Shown one piece after another: positions 1 to 7,634 of a stretch of DNA of 39,207 bases. The notes beneath the pieces are model-generated. The model was not told where the DNA came from. It saw only the letters and a program-made list of their open reading frames with translations, and did not search any database. The stretch's first letter is position 1. Each line of letters begins with the position of its first letter. Location: IMG/VR virus record IMGVR_UViG_3300042197_003584, positions 1 to 39,207 of that record; one strand, 5' to 3'. The position numbers were made by a program, and so were the translations under genes. This DNA is from a virus.

Positions 1-51
1 CAACCTCCAAGTTTAAATCCTGTGAACTAATATGGTTGGTGGTGAACTTAT

Positions 52-337
52 GGCCTCTTGGCGTAATAGGCAGCCGCAACGGACTTATACAATTTGAGTG
101 CTTAGGAGGAAACCCCTAAAGTAGAATCGCTTAAATTCGGTGAAAGCTTAACTGCTAATACCGAGCCAAGTCTGAGTAATCAGAAAGGTGTAGAGACTAA
201 ACAGGCGATACCTAAAACTAGAAGTAGTAATGGTAAAGATATAGTCCAGACCACAAACAGAAATGGCAACGAAAGTTGTAGTGGTAAGAAAATCCGTTGG
301 GAGTAATCCCGTGTGGGTTCAAGTCCCACAGAGGCCA
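52..337 (+). tRNA. tRNA-Leu(UAA), interrupted by a group I intron
   Basis: The exons are 52-86 and 289-337 and join to an 84-nt class II tRNA. The acceptor stem GGCCTCT (52-58) pairs perfectly with AGAGGCC (330-336), and A337 is the discriminator base. The D arm is GCG/CGC, and the anticodon stem is ACGGA/TCCGT around the spliced loop CTTAAAA, giving anticodon UAA. A variable arm GGGA-GTAA-TCCC and a T arm GTGGG-TTCAAGT-CCCAC follow. CCA is not encoded. The intron lies between U34 and A35 of the anticodon, the same site as in cyanobacterial and plastid tRNA-Leu(UAA). The fold is complete and should work if splicing occurs. Confidence 0.95.
87..288 (+). other. Group I self-splicing intron (IC3-like) in tRNA-Leu
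   Basis: This 202-nt insert has the group I hallmarks. The 5' exon ends in T86, which forms the conserved U·G wobble with G96 in a short P1 (ACTT 83-86 with GAGT 96-99). P7 is a perfect GACTA (195-199) with TAGTC (242-246). The intron ends in G288 (omega G). The core segments GAGCCAAG near 165 and GTGTAGAGACTA near 189 closely resemble the tRNA-Leu introns of cyanobacteria. There is no internal ORF, so it carries no homing endonuclease. Splicing presumably happens in the transcript without protein. Confidence 0.92.
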
Positions 338-366
338 CTCAATACTTAAAGAAAGAGTTTACTCTT

Positions 367-567
367 ATGACATTCGACCAATGGCTATATCAAGACGAAG
401 GTTTTGGAGAACGATCAGAAAGATTGTTTGAAGATATAAAAATCTGTGTTGAACAAGAACGGACAGATGATATTATAAAGTGGCTAATGGCAGCGTATGC
501 TATGGGTCATGCTCAGGGATATGATACTGGATACTATGATTGTACAATAAATAAGGAAGAACTATGA
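367..567 (+). CDS. Small hypothetical protein (66 aa)
   Basis: I do not recognise this family. The ATG at 367 follows an AAAGAAAGAG purine stretch. An upstream in-frame start at 313 lies inside the tRNA-Leu 3' exon and is rejected. The product is acidic and probably helical, with TFDQWLYQDEGFG near the N-terminus and a MAAYAMGHAQGYD segment near residue 45. It overlaps the next gene by four bases (ATGA), so the two are likely co-translated. It is the first of a run of small early-type genes leading to the rIIA-like gene. Confidence 0.6.
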   Translation: MTFDQWLYQDEGFGERSERLFEDIKICVEQERTDDIIKWLMAAYAMGHAQGYDTGYYDCTINKEEL

Positions 568-779
568 GTAAAAACACTATAGAACTAAATGCTATTGGCT
601 CTAAGGTTAAGTTGGAAGATGATGTTTATGGAATTATTACAGCTATTCATATTACTGATAATAACTCTATAAATTATGAAGTTGGTTGGTGGAATGGGCG
701 ATCTTATACCAAAGAAGTATTTTCTCCACAACAAATAACTGTTACCGTAGCAGAAAAATTGAGGATAGGATTTGCATGA
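564..779 (+). CDS. Small hypothetical protein (71 aa)
   Basis: No family is recognised. The pattern resembles a small beta-barrel, with short strands (GSKVKLEDDVYGIITAI, YEVGWWNG, VFSPQQITV) like those of other phage proteins that bind nucleic acid or sit in complexes. That is only a guess from residue pattern. It starts in the stop codon of the previous gene and its own stop overlaps the ATG at 776, so it sits in a tightly coupled operon. Confidence 0.6.
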   Translation: MSKNTIELNAIGSKVKLEDDVYGIITAIHITDNNSINYEVGWWNGRSYTKEVFSPQQITVTVAEKLRIGFA

Positions 780-1096
780 AATATTCATCTAATAGATTGT
801 GTCGTGCTAATGTTCCTTTTGATTGTCATAAATCTCTATTTCAATCATTTGAATTAGTAACAGTAAGAGAATATATTGACCATGATGGTGGTACGTATTT
901 AGATGAAATAAATACAGCAGCAGAATATCTGGATGCGTCCGATGCTTATGATGATCCGTTCTATCGGATATATGGAGTCTATAAAAACCCTATGCCAAAA
1001 AAAATGACTTTTATTGCTGACTTTTTTAATATAGATGATGCTAGAAAGTTTTTATATGAACTTACTGGTGAAAGCGTAGACGTTATATCATACTAA
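776..1096 (+). CDS. Hypothetical protein (106 aa)
   Basis: The start at 776 is chosen because it overlaps the previous stop codon and follows a GAGGATAGGA ribosome-binding stretch. A longer reading from 686 would overlap the previous gene almost entirely. The protein is mixed alpha/beta with an acidic middle (EYLDASDAYDDP). The last third, FIADFFNIDDARKFLYEL, looks like an amphipathic helix. No catalytic motif is visible. Confidence 0.6.
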   Translation: MKYSSNRLCRANVPFDCHKSLFQSFELVTVREYIDHDGGTYLDEINTAAEYLDASDAYDDPFYRIYGVYKNPMPKKMTFIADFFNIDDARKFLYELTGESVDVISY

Positions 1097-1097
1097 C

Positions 1098-1658
1098 ATG
1101 ATTAATAATGATTATCTAGTAGATGATAGTTATGCTGACTCTGGTGGCTATTGTGATTTTTTACCCATAAAAGACTGTTCAGATTTGGGCTTTAAGAGTT
1201 TTAAACGTAAAGACAAAGCACAACAGGCACTGGATTATCAGAAAAAATTAGCCCACTTCGATCTTGCTCCAATTCCCATAACCAATCTTTGCAAGATACC
1301 TTATTATTTTGATCCAAAAATATTAGCAGTTTGGACTCCATCAGAAACCACTACCGGATGGGGATTCGTAACGGAGAAAGCCCGTCTAATAGATTATAAA
1401 TACATAGACAACAACAAAAGCTCCTATTTGCATAAAATACAAGATTTAGTAGATAAGATTTGGAAAAAAACACGATTAAAATTTTGGGATTGCCACGAAC
1501 ACAATGTGGGTTATATCAAAAGGGGGCGTAAAAAACATTTTGTTTGTATAGATACGGGTAAAGAAAGTTTCGACCCACACAGCAATGCGTGGGGTTTTGC
1601 TGAACCTGGGCCTAAGTGTTGTTATTGTAATAGATATAATTGTAAATGCGAGGACTAA
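1098..1658 (+). CDS. Kinase-fold-like protein with C-terminal cysteine cluster (186 aa)
   Basis: The protein shows several features of a stripped-down protein kinase or phosphotransferase fold. FKSFKRKDKAQQAL (about 32-45) followed by an ALDYQKKLAHFDLAPIP segment resembles an N-lobe with its alpha-C helix. FWDCHEHNVGY (129-139) resembles the HxxN catalytic loop. VCIDTG (149-154) resembles the metal-binding DFG/DxG motif. The C-terminus has a CCYCNRYNCKC cluster that could bind zinc. The fold call is inference from motif order; the protein is far shorter than a full kinase, so it may be a pseudokinase. It lies in the small-gene operon ahead of rIIA. Confidence 0.5.
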   Translation: MINNDYLVDDSYADSGGYCDFLPIKDCSDLGFKSFKRKDKAQQALDYQKKLAHFDLAPIPITNLCKIPYYFDPKILAVWTPSETTTGWGFVTEKARLIDYKYIDNNKSSYLHKIQDLVDKIWKKTRLKFWDCHEHNVGYIKRGRKKHFVCIDTGKESFDPHSNAWGFAEPGPKCCYCNRYNCKCED

Positions 1659-1660
1659 TT

Positions 1661-2008
1661 ATGCCTTATATTAAAGAAGAAAATAGACTAAATTTAGATG
1701 ATTGTATAGAATCAATGGTAAAGTGCTTTAAAAATAACATACCAAACGATAACGAAAAAAACCCTTGGTCTAATCCTCAAAATCGAGGAATTTCTAACGA
1801 AGAATTGTTGAGTGTATGTGGAGATATTAACTATTGTTTTTCCCGTATTTTAGGCGGTCTTATTGGTCAGGTATCTTACTCTAAGATTGCAATCATAACT
1901 GGTGTACTAGAGAATATTAAGCAAGAATTTTATCGTCGTGTAGCAGAGGCTTATGAGGATAAAAAGATATTGGAAAATGGAGATATTAAAGAATATAAAA
2001 AACTGTGA
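1661..2008 (+). CDS. Conserved phage-type hypothetical protein (115 aa)
   Basis: The start at 1661 has GCGAGGA just upstream; the in-frame start at 1646 lies inside the previous gene. The layout matches a small family common in phages and some bacteria: an N-terminal MPYIKEENR segment, a GDINYCFSRIL helix, and the C-terminal block EFYRRVAEAYEDKKILENGD. I recall this C-terminal block as the family signature, but its function is unknown to me. It is probably all-helical. Confidence 0.7.
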   Translation: MPYIKEENRLNLDDCIESMVKCFKNNIPNDNEKNPWSNPQNRGISNEELLSVCGDINYCFSRILGGLIGQVSYSKIAIITGVLENIKQEFYRRVAEAYEDKKILENGDIKEYKKL

Positions 2009-2020
2009 CGGAGTTATGTT

Positions 2021-2326
2021 ATGTCAAAAAATATAGATGATGTTTATAAAGAAGTAGCTAAAATTAATAAGGATATTCAGGCTTTAGATAAACAAGTATC
2101 AGATGACATAGCACAAATTAAAAAATTCTTCAAAGGTTTTGACAAGAAGCTATCTCTAGTCTTAGAAAAGATACAGGAATTCGAGGTTATAATGGATGCT
2201 GCTGAAATTATAGAAGAACATATGGAGGAAGAAGAAGAAAAATACAATACAGAATGGAATCCTTACGAAGATGAGGATTATGTAGCAGAAGACTATGAGA
2301 GCTATGATGATGAAGAGGATGGCTGA
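2021..2326 (+). CDS. Coiled-coil protein with acidic tail (101 aa)
   Basis: Residues 1-65 form a heptad-rich helix (DVYKEVAKINKDIQALDKQ and following), predicted as a coiled coil. Residues 66-101 are a strongly acidic tail of Glu, Asp and Tyr. A similar acidic tail ends the rIIB-like protein downstream. No enzyme motif is present. A GACGGAG ribosome-binding site precedes the ATG. It may act as a binding or anti-host protein, but nothing in the sequence proves that. Confidence 0.6.
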   Translation: MSKNIDDVYKEVAKINKDIQALDKQVSDDIAQIKKFFKGFDKKLSLVLEKIQEFEVIMDAAEIIEEHMEEEEEKYNTEWNPYEDEDYVAEDYESYDDEEDG

Positions 2327-2559
2327 TGGCGAGTTTAGCTCTAATTATTTCTCTGATTTTTTTGAGCTTAATCATTATTGGTCCGCTTAGTTATATCATA
2401 TGTAGTTTTGATTGGACACCCAAGTTACTCAAATATTTCTTGGCTATATTTTGTATGATTGTTGGTCTATGGGCTATATTTATTCCTGTGCCATTATTTA
2501 AAATACTAGGCTTGATCAACTTTTCTATAGGATTAAAATTGACTTTAAAGGCAAAATAA
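2326..2559 (+). CDS. Small membrane protein, two or three TM helices (77 aa)
   Basis: Nearly the whole protein is hydrophobic. Residues 3-27 and 35-57 are clear membrane spans, and a weaker one runs 58-72. It starts in the TGATG overlap with the previous gene. It is unlike a classical holin because it has no charged C-terminal tail beyond the short KLTLKAK end. Function is unknown. Confidence 0.6.
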   Translation: MASLALIISLIFLSLIIIGPLSYIICSFDWTPKLLKYFLAIFCMIVGLWAIFIPVPLFKILGLINFSIGLKLTLKAK

Positions 2560-2574
2560 AAACACAACTCAAGG

Positions 2575-2603
2575 TTGACAACGGAGTTGGTCGATGGTAT
2601 ACT
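2575..2603 (+). promoter_or_regulatory. Sigma70-type promoter upstream of the rIIA-like gene
   Basis: TTGACA (2575-2580) is separated by exactly 17 bases from TATACT (2598-2603). This is a near-consensus bacterial housekeeping promoter in the only real gap of the region, 43 bases before the rIIA-like start. Transcription would begin near 2610 and cover rIIA and rIIB, suggesting early expression by host polymerase. Confidence 0.85.
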
Positions 2604-2645
2604 TGAGGGATCACAGGACAATTTCACTTTTTGGAGACAGTAGCA

Positions 2646-5312
2646 ATGAAGTTGGCAGATCGCACGGTTGAGATTCATAGTCGCGGGCTTGATAGTTCTA
2701 ATCAGTTCACTATCGCCCAAACTAGCAAAATGTTTAAAATCCTTTCGGACTCTCTTTATTCCGATAAGGTTATGGCTGTTATTCGTGAACTTTCTACTAA
2801 TGCTTATGATGCTCATGTAGCAGCGGGAAACAAGAATCCTTTTAAGGTGACTTTGCCTACTCAAGCCAATCCTAATTTCACAGTACGAGATTATGGCACT
2901 GGTCTTAGTCAAAAGGATATGGAAGAACTGTATACCACATACGGTGCGTCCAATAAGAATGACAGTAATGATTTTGTGGGTTGTCTTGGTCTTGGCTCTA
3001 AGAGTCCGTTCGCTTATACTAAGAGTTTTAGTACCACATCTTACTACAACGGCAAGGCGTATAATTATATTGCTGCTATGGACGAGGGTGGTGTTCCTAG
3101 TCTGAATCTGTTTGGAATCACTGAAACATCTGAGCCTAATGGTCTTGAGATTAGTTTCGCTGTTAAGCAGTATGACTTTACTGAATTCAGTAATAAGAGT
3201 AAAAGAGTTTTCCACTACTTTAAGATGAAGCCGATCATTGAGGGTGGTGTTTGTGATACTCTTAAAGATCACTCGTATTCTCATACTAATACTGTTATTG
3301 AAGGCAAGGGTTGGAAGATCGGACGAGTATCATCTAATCACTATCAATATCCTAGTCATCATTATGGCCCCGGTTCTGGCGTTGTGGCTATCATGGGTAA
3401 TATTGCATATCCTGTCGATGCCACCAAAATTATTGGTGATGAAAAAGAAATCAATAGTAACGATGCTATTCAGCGATGGAATCGTGCTTTTAAGAAAGCG
3501 GACGTTGATAACTGGAAGAATCTAGTCAGAGAGATTCTAAACTCTGGACTTTATCTTGAAATCCAGTTTGGTATTGGTGAACTTGAAATGGATGTTAGTA
3601 GAGAGGGTTTGCAGTACACAAAGAATGTTATCAATGTATTGCGTGAAAGAACCCAGGAGATTTATCTGACGCTCAAGGAGGATATGAGTAAAAAACTTGA
3701 GGCTTGTACCAATCTTGTTGACGCATATCAGACATATTATAATCTGAGCGATCTTGCTGGCGGCTGGACTGCTGGTGCGTCTTGGACTGACACTGATGGT
3801 AAGACTCATGAATTGACCAGTGGTAAAGACCTTGAGTATACTTTCAAGAAAAGTAAGCAGTTGTATGTGTTCAACTTTAGAACTGCTGGCTATCGTTCTA
3901 GGCGTATGGTTTATCTTACCAATCAGATTCATTACCAAACCATACAAGGTGTTGGTGAGTATTATTGGAGCGGAGCCAAGAAAAACGGCAAGATGGCATT
4001 TTTCAGATGTGATGTTAAGGGTGCTGAAACCGCTAAGAAAATCGTAACTAAATATTGCAACACAAATGATTGTTTTGCATATCTTATGATCGATAGCGAT
4101 AATCCAGAAGATTCGTCGAAAGGTTTTGATAAATTGATCAAAGACATTGGTGGCGAATCTAATGTTCTAAATGTTTCTGATTATCGTAGTCTACTGAGCG
4201 GTGGAACCCGCCAGAGTAGAGGGTCAACAGGAACTATTAGTAAGGACGAGATTTTTGCTATCTCTAATCTTGGGGCAGATAAGAACTGTGCGTTACTTGG
4301 TGGAAATGAATTGAATGACTCATCTTATCTTAGAGAGTTGTCTGACGATCTTATGGAATACATCGAAGACGAAGACAACGAGATTGTCTATGTCCCTATC
4401 CTGCGATATGCTTCAGTGGACGGCTATCCAGAGATCCACAAGATTGTGTCACTAAGTCAAAATACTGATACATCTCTTGGTAAGAATCTTTTTGATAGTC
4501 AGAAGATTTTTGCGATCAAGCAAAGTGCTGTAGATAAACTGAAGAAGGAAGGTATCAATCTTGTAAACTTTAATGAGTGGTTCAAGAAATGGGCCGACAA
4601 GATTGTCAACAAGCTCATAGACAAAGTAGCAGTTTATGGCGATATTATCGGATATGTTACGGGCGAATTTAATTGTCAGGACAAAACATTTGGGGACGGG
4701 TATTATTACTACCACTGTAAGTATAGTGATCGTAAAATTGTATATCATATCTTTAACTTGTTTGGTCTAGACTATCGTAAGCATATTCAAAACAGCGATT
4801 TTTGTGATGCTCTGGATCAATGGTTAATGATGGAATTTTTCTCGGTCACTATTCATCGTGATAGGTTTGACATTACTAGATTCAAGAAAGATGACTACTA
4901 TGCTCATATTGCTACAATCTTGAATAAGTATGGTATGAACGGTATTGATCCGTCACAGATCAAAGATAGTCATACTGATCTCAAAAAGGTGAAGTATGTA
5001 CTAGATAATCTTTATGGTGGAGATAATCCGATTACAACATCAAACAAGCATACAAAAATGAGTTCAGATATTATTGCTCAAATGCCCAAGATGACCGATA
5101 TTCGTAAAAATCTTAAAGATGGGGTTGACAGCAATCCGATACTCAAGTATATTGTAGGGACGGTTGATGTTGACGGCGAACTGCGTAAACTATCTGGCAG
5201 CAACCCAATCAAGGTTCATCAGAATAGTTATAACGGTTTGCCAGCGTGGTTCTCTAACATTAGCGATGACAACATTGAAAAGCTAAAGAGTATTGTAGGT
5301 AGTGCATTTTAA
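2646..5312 (+). CDS. rIIA: rIIA-like protein with GHKL ATPase domain (888 aa)
   Basis: The N-terminal 200 residues carry a GHKL (Bergerat) ATP-binding fold. The N-box is ELSTNAYDA (48-56), the G1 box RDYGTGL (81-87) and the G2 loop GCLGLGSKSPF (112-122). This matches phage rIIA proteins, which are membrane-associated and affect lysis timing and exclusion of phage in T4. At 888 aa it is longer than T4 rIIA (about 725 aa), with a long unrecognised C-terminal half. The ATG at 2646 lies nine bases after GGAG; a TTG at 2631 is in frame but has no such site. It is transcribed from the sigma70 promoter at 2575 and sits directly before rIIB. Confidence 0.9.
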   Translation: MKLADRTVEIHSRGLDSSNQFTIAQTSKMFKILSDSLYSDKVMAVIRELSTNAYDAHVAAGNKNPFKVTLPTQANPNFTVRDYGTGLSQKDMEELYTTYGASNKNDSNDFVGCLGLGSKSPFAYTKSFSTTSYYNGKAYNYIAAMDEGGVPSLNLFGITETSEPNGLEISFAVKQYDFTEFSNKSKRVFHYFKMKPIIEGGVCDTLKDHSYSHTNTVIEGKGWKIGRVSSNHYQYPSHHYGPGSGVVAIMGNIAYPVDATKIIGDEKEINSNDAIQRWNRAFKKADVDNWKNLVREILNSGLYLEIQFGIGELEMDVSREGLQYTKNVINVLRERTQEIYLTLKEDMSKKLEACTNLVDAYQTYYNLSDLAGGWTAGASWTDTDGKTHELTSGKDLEYTFKKSKQLYVFNFRTAGYRSRRMVYLTNQIHYQTIQGVGEYYWSGAKKNGKMAFFRCDVKGAETAKKIVTKYCNTNDCFAYLMIDSDNPEDSSKGFDKLIKDIGGESNVLNVSDYRSLLSGGTRQSRGSTGTISKDEIFAISNLGADKNCALLGGNELNDSSYLRELSDDLMEYIEDEDNEIVYVPILRYASVDGYPEIHKIVSLSQNTDTSLGKNLFDSQKIFAIKQSAVDKLKKEGINLVNFNEWFKKWADKIVNKLIDKVAVYGDIIGYVTGEFNCQDKTFGDGYYYYHCKYSDRKIVYHIFNLFGLDYRKHIQNSDFCDALDQWLMMEFFSVTIHRDRFDITRFKKDDYYAHIATILNKYGMNGIDPSQIKDSHTDLKKVKYVLDNLYGGDNPITTSNKHTKMSSDIIAQMPKMTDIRKNLKDGVDSNPILKYIVGTVDVDGELRKLSGSNPIKVHQNSYNGLPAWFSNISDDNIEKLKSIVGSAF

Positions 5313-5337
5313 TTTCACAGGAAAATAGGAGTTTATC

Positions 5338-6204
5338 ATGAGTGTTCCTTTTATGTGGGTTGATGGTAATCTTACGGTGATCCTTAATAACAAGGCTCAT
5401 CAGGTTCTTCCAGATCATATTAATTATCGGCTGATTCTGGAGGCTCTTCCAACTGCTTCTAATGATGAGTTGGCACAGTTGGTTGATCTTGAAAAAGCCG
5501 TTGAGAACTTTAGTCAGGGTATGGTTGAAGTCAAGAACGGCAAGGTGTTGTATCAAGGCGAAGAAGTTCATGGTAGTATTAGTAAGCGTATTCTGGAGTT
5601 TATGAAGAAGGGACTGCCGTTCCAGCCTCTTGTAAACTTTCTGAATAATCTTATGGAAAATCCAAGTATGCAGAGTCAAACTGAACTGTATGATTTCTTG
5701 GAGCATGAATTGCTTCCGATTACTGAAGACGGTTGTTTTCTTGCATACAAGGCTGTGCGTAGTGATTACATGGATAAGTATGCTGGTACTTTTGACAACC
5801 ATGTGGGTAATGTGTGCGAAATGCCAAGATCAAGAGTAGACGATAATCGCAGCGTAGGTTGTTCTAAGGGTCTTCATGCTGGTGCATTGAACTATGTGGC
5901 CGGTTATGGCAATGCTGATCATGGTGACCGCATTGTAATTGTGAAGATTCATCCCAAGGATGTGGTGAGCGTTCCTAGTGATTGTAATCACGAGAAACTT
6001 CGTACCTGTCGATATGAAGTAGTCGGTGAATATCAGGGCGAATTGCTAAAGCCTCTCTACAAGAGTGAGTTTAGTGAGGATTCTTATTACGAAGACGAAG
6101 AGGATAATCTGTATGATGAATACGATGATGCGTACTGGGATCAGTATGATGAAGAAGATGAGGATGATGAATGGGGAGGTGCTGTAGACGATGAGGATTA
6201 TTGA
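5338..6204 (+). CDS. rIIB: rIIB-like protein (288 aa)
   Basis: The protein follows the rIIA-like gene by 25 bases with its own AATAGGAG ribosome-binding site. The central part (about 100-235) matches the rIIB pattern: FLEHELLPITEDGCFLAYKA, a CSKGLHAGALNYV segment and the VIVKIHPKDVVSVPSD strand. In T4, rIIB partners rIIA. The C-terminal 50 residues are almost wholly Asp, Glu and Tyr, an extra acidic tail that could bind basic proteins. The family assignment is firm; the biochemical role in this phage is not known. Confidence 0.88.
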   Translation: MSVPFMWVDGNLTVILNNKAHQVLPDHINYRLILEALPTASNDELAQLVDLEKAVENFSQGMVEVKNGKVLYQGEEVHGSISKRILEFMKKGLPFQPLVNFLNNLMENPSMQSQTELYDFLEHELLPITEDGCFLAYKAVRSDYMDKYAGTFDNHVGNVCEMPRSRVDDNRSVGCSKGLHAGALNYVAGYGNADHGDRIVIVKIHPKDVVSVPSDCNHEKLRTCRYEVVGEYQGELLKPLYKSEFSEDSYYEDEEDNLYDEYDDAYWDQYDEEDEDDEWGGAVDDEDY

Positions 6205-6219
6205 TTGATAAGGGATGTT

Positions 6220-6239
6220 GGTCGCCATAAAACGCGACC
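6220..6239 (+). other. GC-rich hairpin downstream of rIIB
   Basis: GGTCGC (6220-6225) and GCGACC (6234-6239) form a perfect six-pair stem around an eight-base loop. No T run follows, so it is not a standard terminator. It lies immediately upstream of the tRNA-like element and could be an RNA-processing or 3'-end protection structure. Confidence 0.5.
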
Positions 6240-6245
6240 GGAAGA

Positions 6246-6301
6246 AGATGGTCCGCTGGGCGGATACTAGTTAAAGTGTGGTTCGATTCCACAACCATCT
6301 T
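6246..6301 (+). other. tRNA-like element lacking a D arm
   Basis: AGATGGT (6246-6252) pairs perfectly with ACCATCT (6294-6300), extendable by another A-T pair. A canonical T arm, TGTGG-TTCGATT-CCACA (6277-6293), joins straight onto the 3' acceptor strand. Between them only 24 bases remain. They can fold as a two-base linker, a five-pair/seven-base anticodon-like arm (GCTGG-GCGGATA-CTAGT, 6255-6271, two G·T pairs) and a five-base variable loop, leaving no room for a D arm. The loop has C where U33 is expected, and CCGC/GCGG can form a competing hairpin. It may be a degraded tRNA, a D-armless tRNA-Ser(GGA)-like RNA or a tRNA mimic. Confidence 0.6.
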
Positions 6302-6390
6302 TTTAATAGGATGTTGATTTTGATAGGTTATGTTATCTATCCCGGCATCTCTATGATTTTGTAGGTAGAGGCACAGGAAAAGGAAAAGAT

Positions 6391-7527
6391 ATGTTTAGTG
6401 ATAAGTTGGCTTTTAATCCCTTTGATAAGAATAACGATGTTAACTGCGGTTTTGCTCAAGATGCTAGAGCTAAGTTCCTAGACTCTTTTAAGCAAAGCCA
6501 TATCTTTGTTTACAATGGTAATCCACGCAAGAAAATTAGTAGCATGAATCATTCATCTGGAGATAATGGTCTTGCAGAAGCGGTGAGGGCCAATGTAAGC
6601 AATCACTCAGATGTTTATTTCTACGTTAATGGTGGACGTAAACTTTATGCCATCAAGCAGTTTACTTGTTGTTTCTGCGATATGGATGCTGGTCGTGATG
6701 AACAAGGTAGCTATTTCAAGCCAAGTATTGTGATGCAAAAGAAGAAGGACTTTCTTGATGCTATCAATGATTTTCCAGTAAAACCAAGTTGGGTGGTAGA
6801 TACTCGTAATGGTTATCAGTGCTACTGGATTTTTGATGATGCTAGTCGAAACATTGTGGGTCATAACAAGACCTTCTGGAATGGTCTGCAAAAGAAGCTA
6901 GTGAACTACTTTGGTGGAGATCCCCGAGCCATCAAGCCCAATCAGATTTATCGTGTTCCTTATACTTGGTGGCGTAAGGAATGGGAAAAGAAGGCTCCGT
7001 ATTTTACGAGTCTGCTTCCCGGTTGTACTGGTCAACCGATTAATGTGGCAGATCTTAAAGCGGCCCTTACTGGTCAACCAGCCACTCTACAAATCGTTCC
7101 TGAAAAGTGCAGCGATGAATGGTATAAGGGTTATGCTAAGGCTTATAAGCAGTCTGATATTACTGGTGTTCCAGTGTCGGCCTCTGTTGCTACAGACATT
7201 CTGAACCAACTCAGGCACGAAGAGACGGACAAGCAGATAAAGACGATCTATAATAATCCAGACGCTCTAAAGTATTATCGCACCTATGGTAATCCTATGC
7301 CGGTGATGCCTGTGTCCGATGACGAAAAAGATACGCTACAGACGCTACCAGAGGATACTGGAGACGAGGATATAAACCTTGATGGGTCACAGACGCAACT
7401 TTTAAAAACCGTTGTGGAGTTCCTAAATCAAGTGAGTACTCCTCTCTACTTTAGTAATAATAGATTCCTCTCTAATGCTGCTAAAGAATTGGCCAATAAG
7501 ATTAGCGATAAATTTTGTATCGGATAA
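6391..7527 (+). CDS. AEP/RepB-type DNA primase (378 aa)
   Basis: This looks like a phage primase of the archaeo-eukaryotic superfamily, similar to RepB-like primases, making primers for phage DNA replication. The metal-binding DxD is in FCDMDAG (D97, D99). The segment PSWVVDTRNGYQCYWIF (132-148) matches the substrate-binding strand with the asparagine-glycine turn, and IYRVPYT (186-192) is the expected strand near the active site. The C-terminal 150 residues are not recognised, and no helicase motifs are present. AGGAAAAGG precedes the ATG. It is followed by a tRNA-Gly gene. Confidence 0.75.
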   Translation: MFSDKLAFNPFDKNNDVNCGFAQDARAKFLDSFKQSHIFVYNGNPRKKISSMNHSSGDNGLAEAVRANVSNHSDVYFYVNGGRKLYAIKQFTCCFCDMDAGRDEQGSYFKPSIVMQKKKDFLDAINDFPVKPSWVVDTRNGYQCYWIFDDASRNIVGHNKTFWNGLQKKLVNYFGGDPRAIKPNQIYRVPYTWWRKEWEKKAPYFTSLLPGCTGQPINVADLKAALTGQPATLQIVPEKCSDEWYKGYAKAYKQSDITGVPVSASVATDILNQLRHEETDKQIKTIYNNPDALKYYRTYGNPMPVMPVSDDEKDTLQTLPEDTGDEDINLDGSQTQLLKTVVEFLNQVSTPLYFSNNRFLSNAAKELANKISDKFCIG

Positions 7528-7540
7528 GAACCCTTATCAA

Positions 7541-7611
7541 GCAAGTGTCGTATAATGGTATTACCTTAGATTTCCAATCTAATGACGAGGGTTCGATTCT
7601 CTCCACTTGCT
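7541..7611 (+). tRNA. tRNA-Gly(UCC)
   Basis: A full cloverleaf is visible: acceptor GCAAGTG/CACTTGC, D loop TAATGGTA, anticodon stem TTAGA/TCTAA with loop TTTCCAA (anticodon TCC), and T arm GAGGG-TTCGATT-CTCTC with one G·T pair. T7611 is the discriminator, and CCA is not encoded. The D and anticodon regions closely follow bacterial tRNA-Gly(UCC). It would read GGA codons, common in this AT-rich genome. Confidence 0.95.
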
Positions 7612-7634
7612 TTTCAAACAAACGGAATACAATA

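Noticed and set aside
1-51. Possible 3' part of another tRNA before tRNA-Leu
   Set aside because: A TTTAAAT string resembles a T loop, but the flanking bases do not pair into a stem.
2391-3284. 297-codon open frame on the minus strand
   Set aside because: It lies opposite the rIIA-like gene and a membrane gene, has a low-complexity composition and no ribosome-binding site; it is a shadow of the plus-strand codon use.
5260-5802. 180-codon open frame on the minus strand
   Set aside because: It is antisense to the rIIB-like gene, which has clear homology and its own ribosome-binding site.
6213-6300. Normal class II tRNA starting at 6213
   Set aside because: The acceptor would have a mismatch and the D-arm-like hairpin has six pairs and no GG in the loop; the AGATGGT start at 6246 pairs perfectly.
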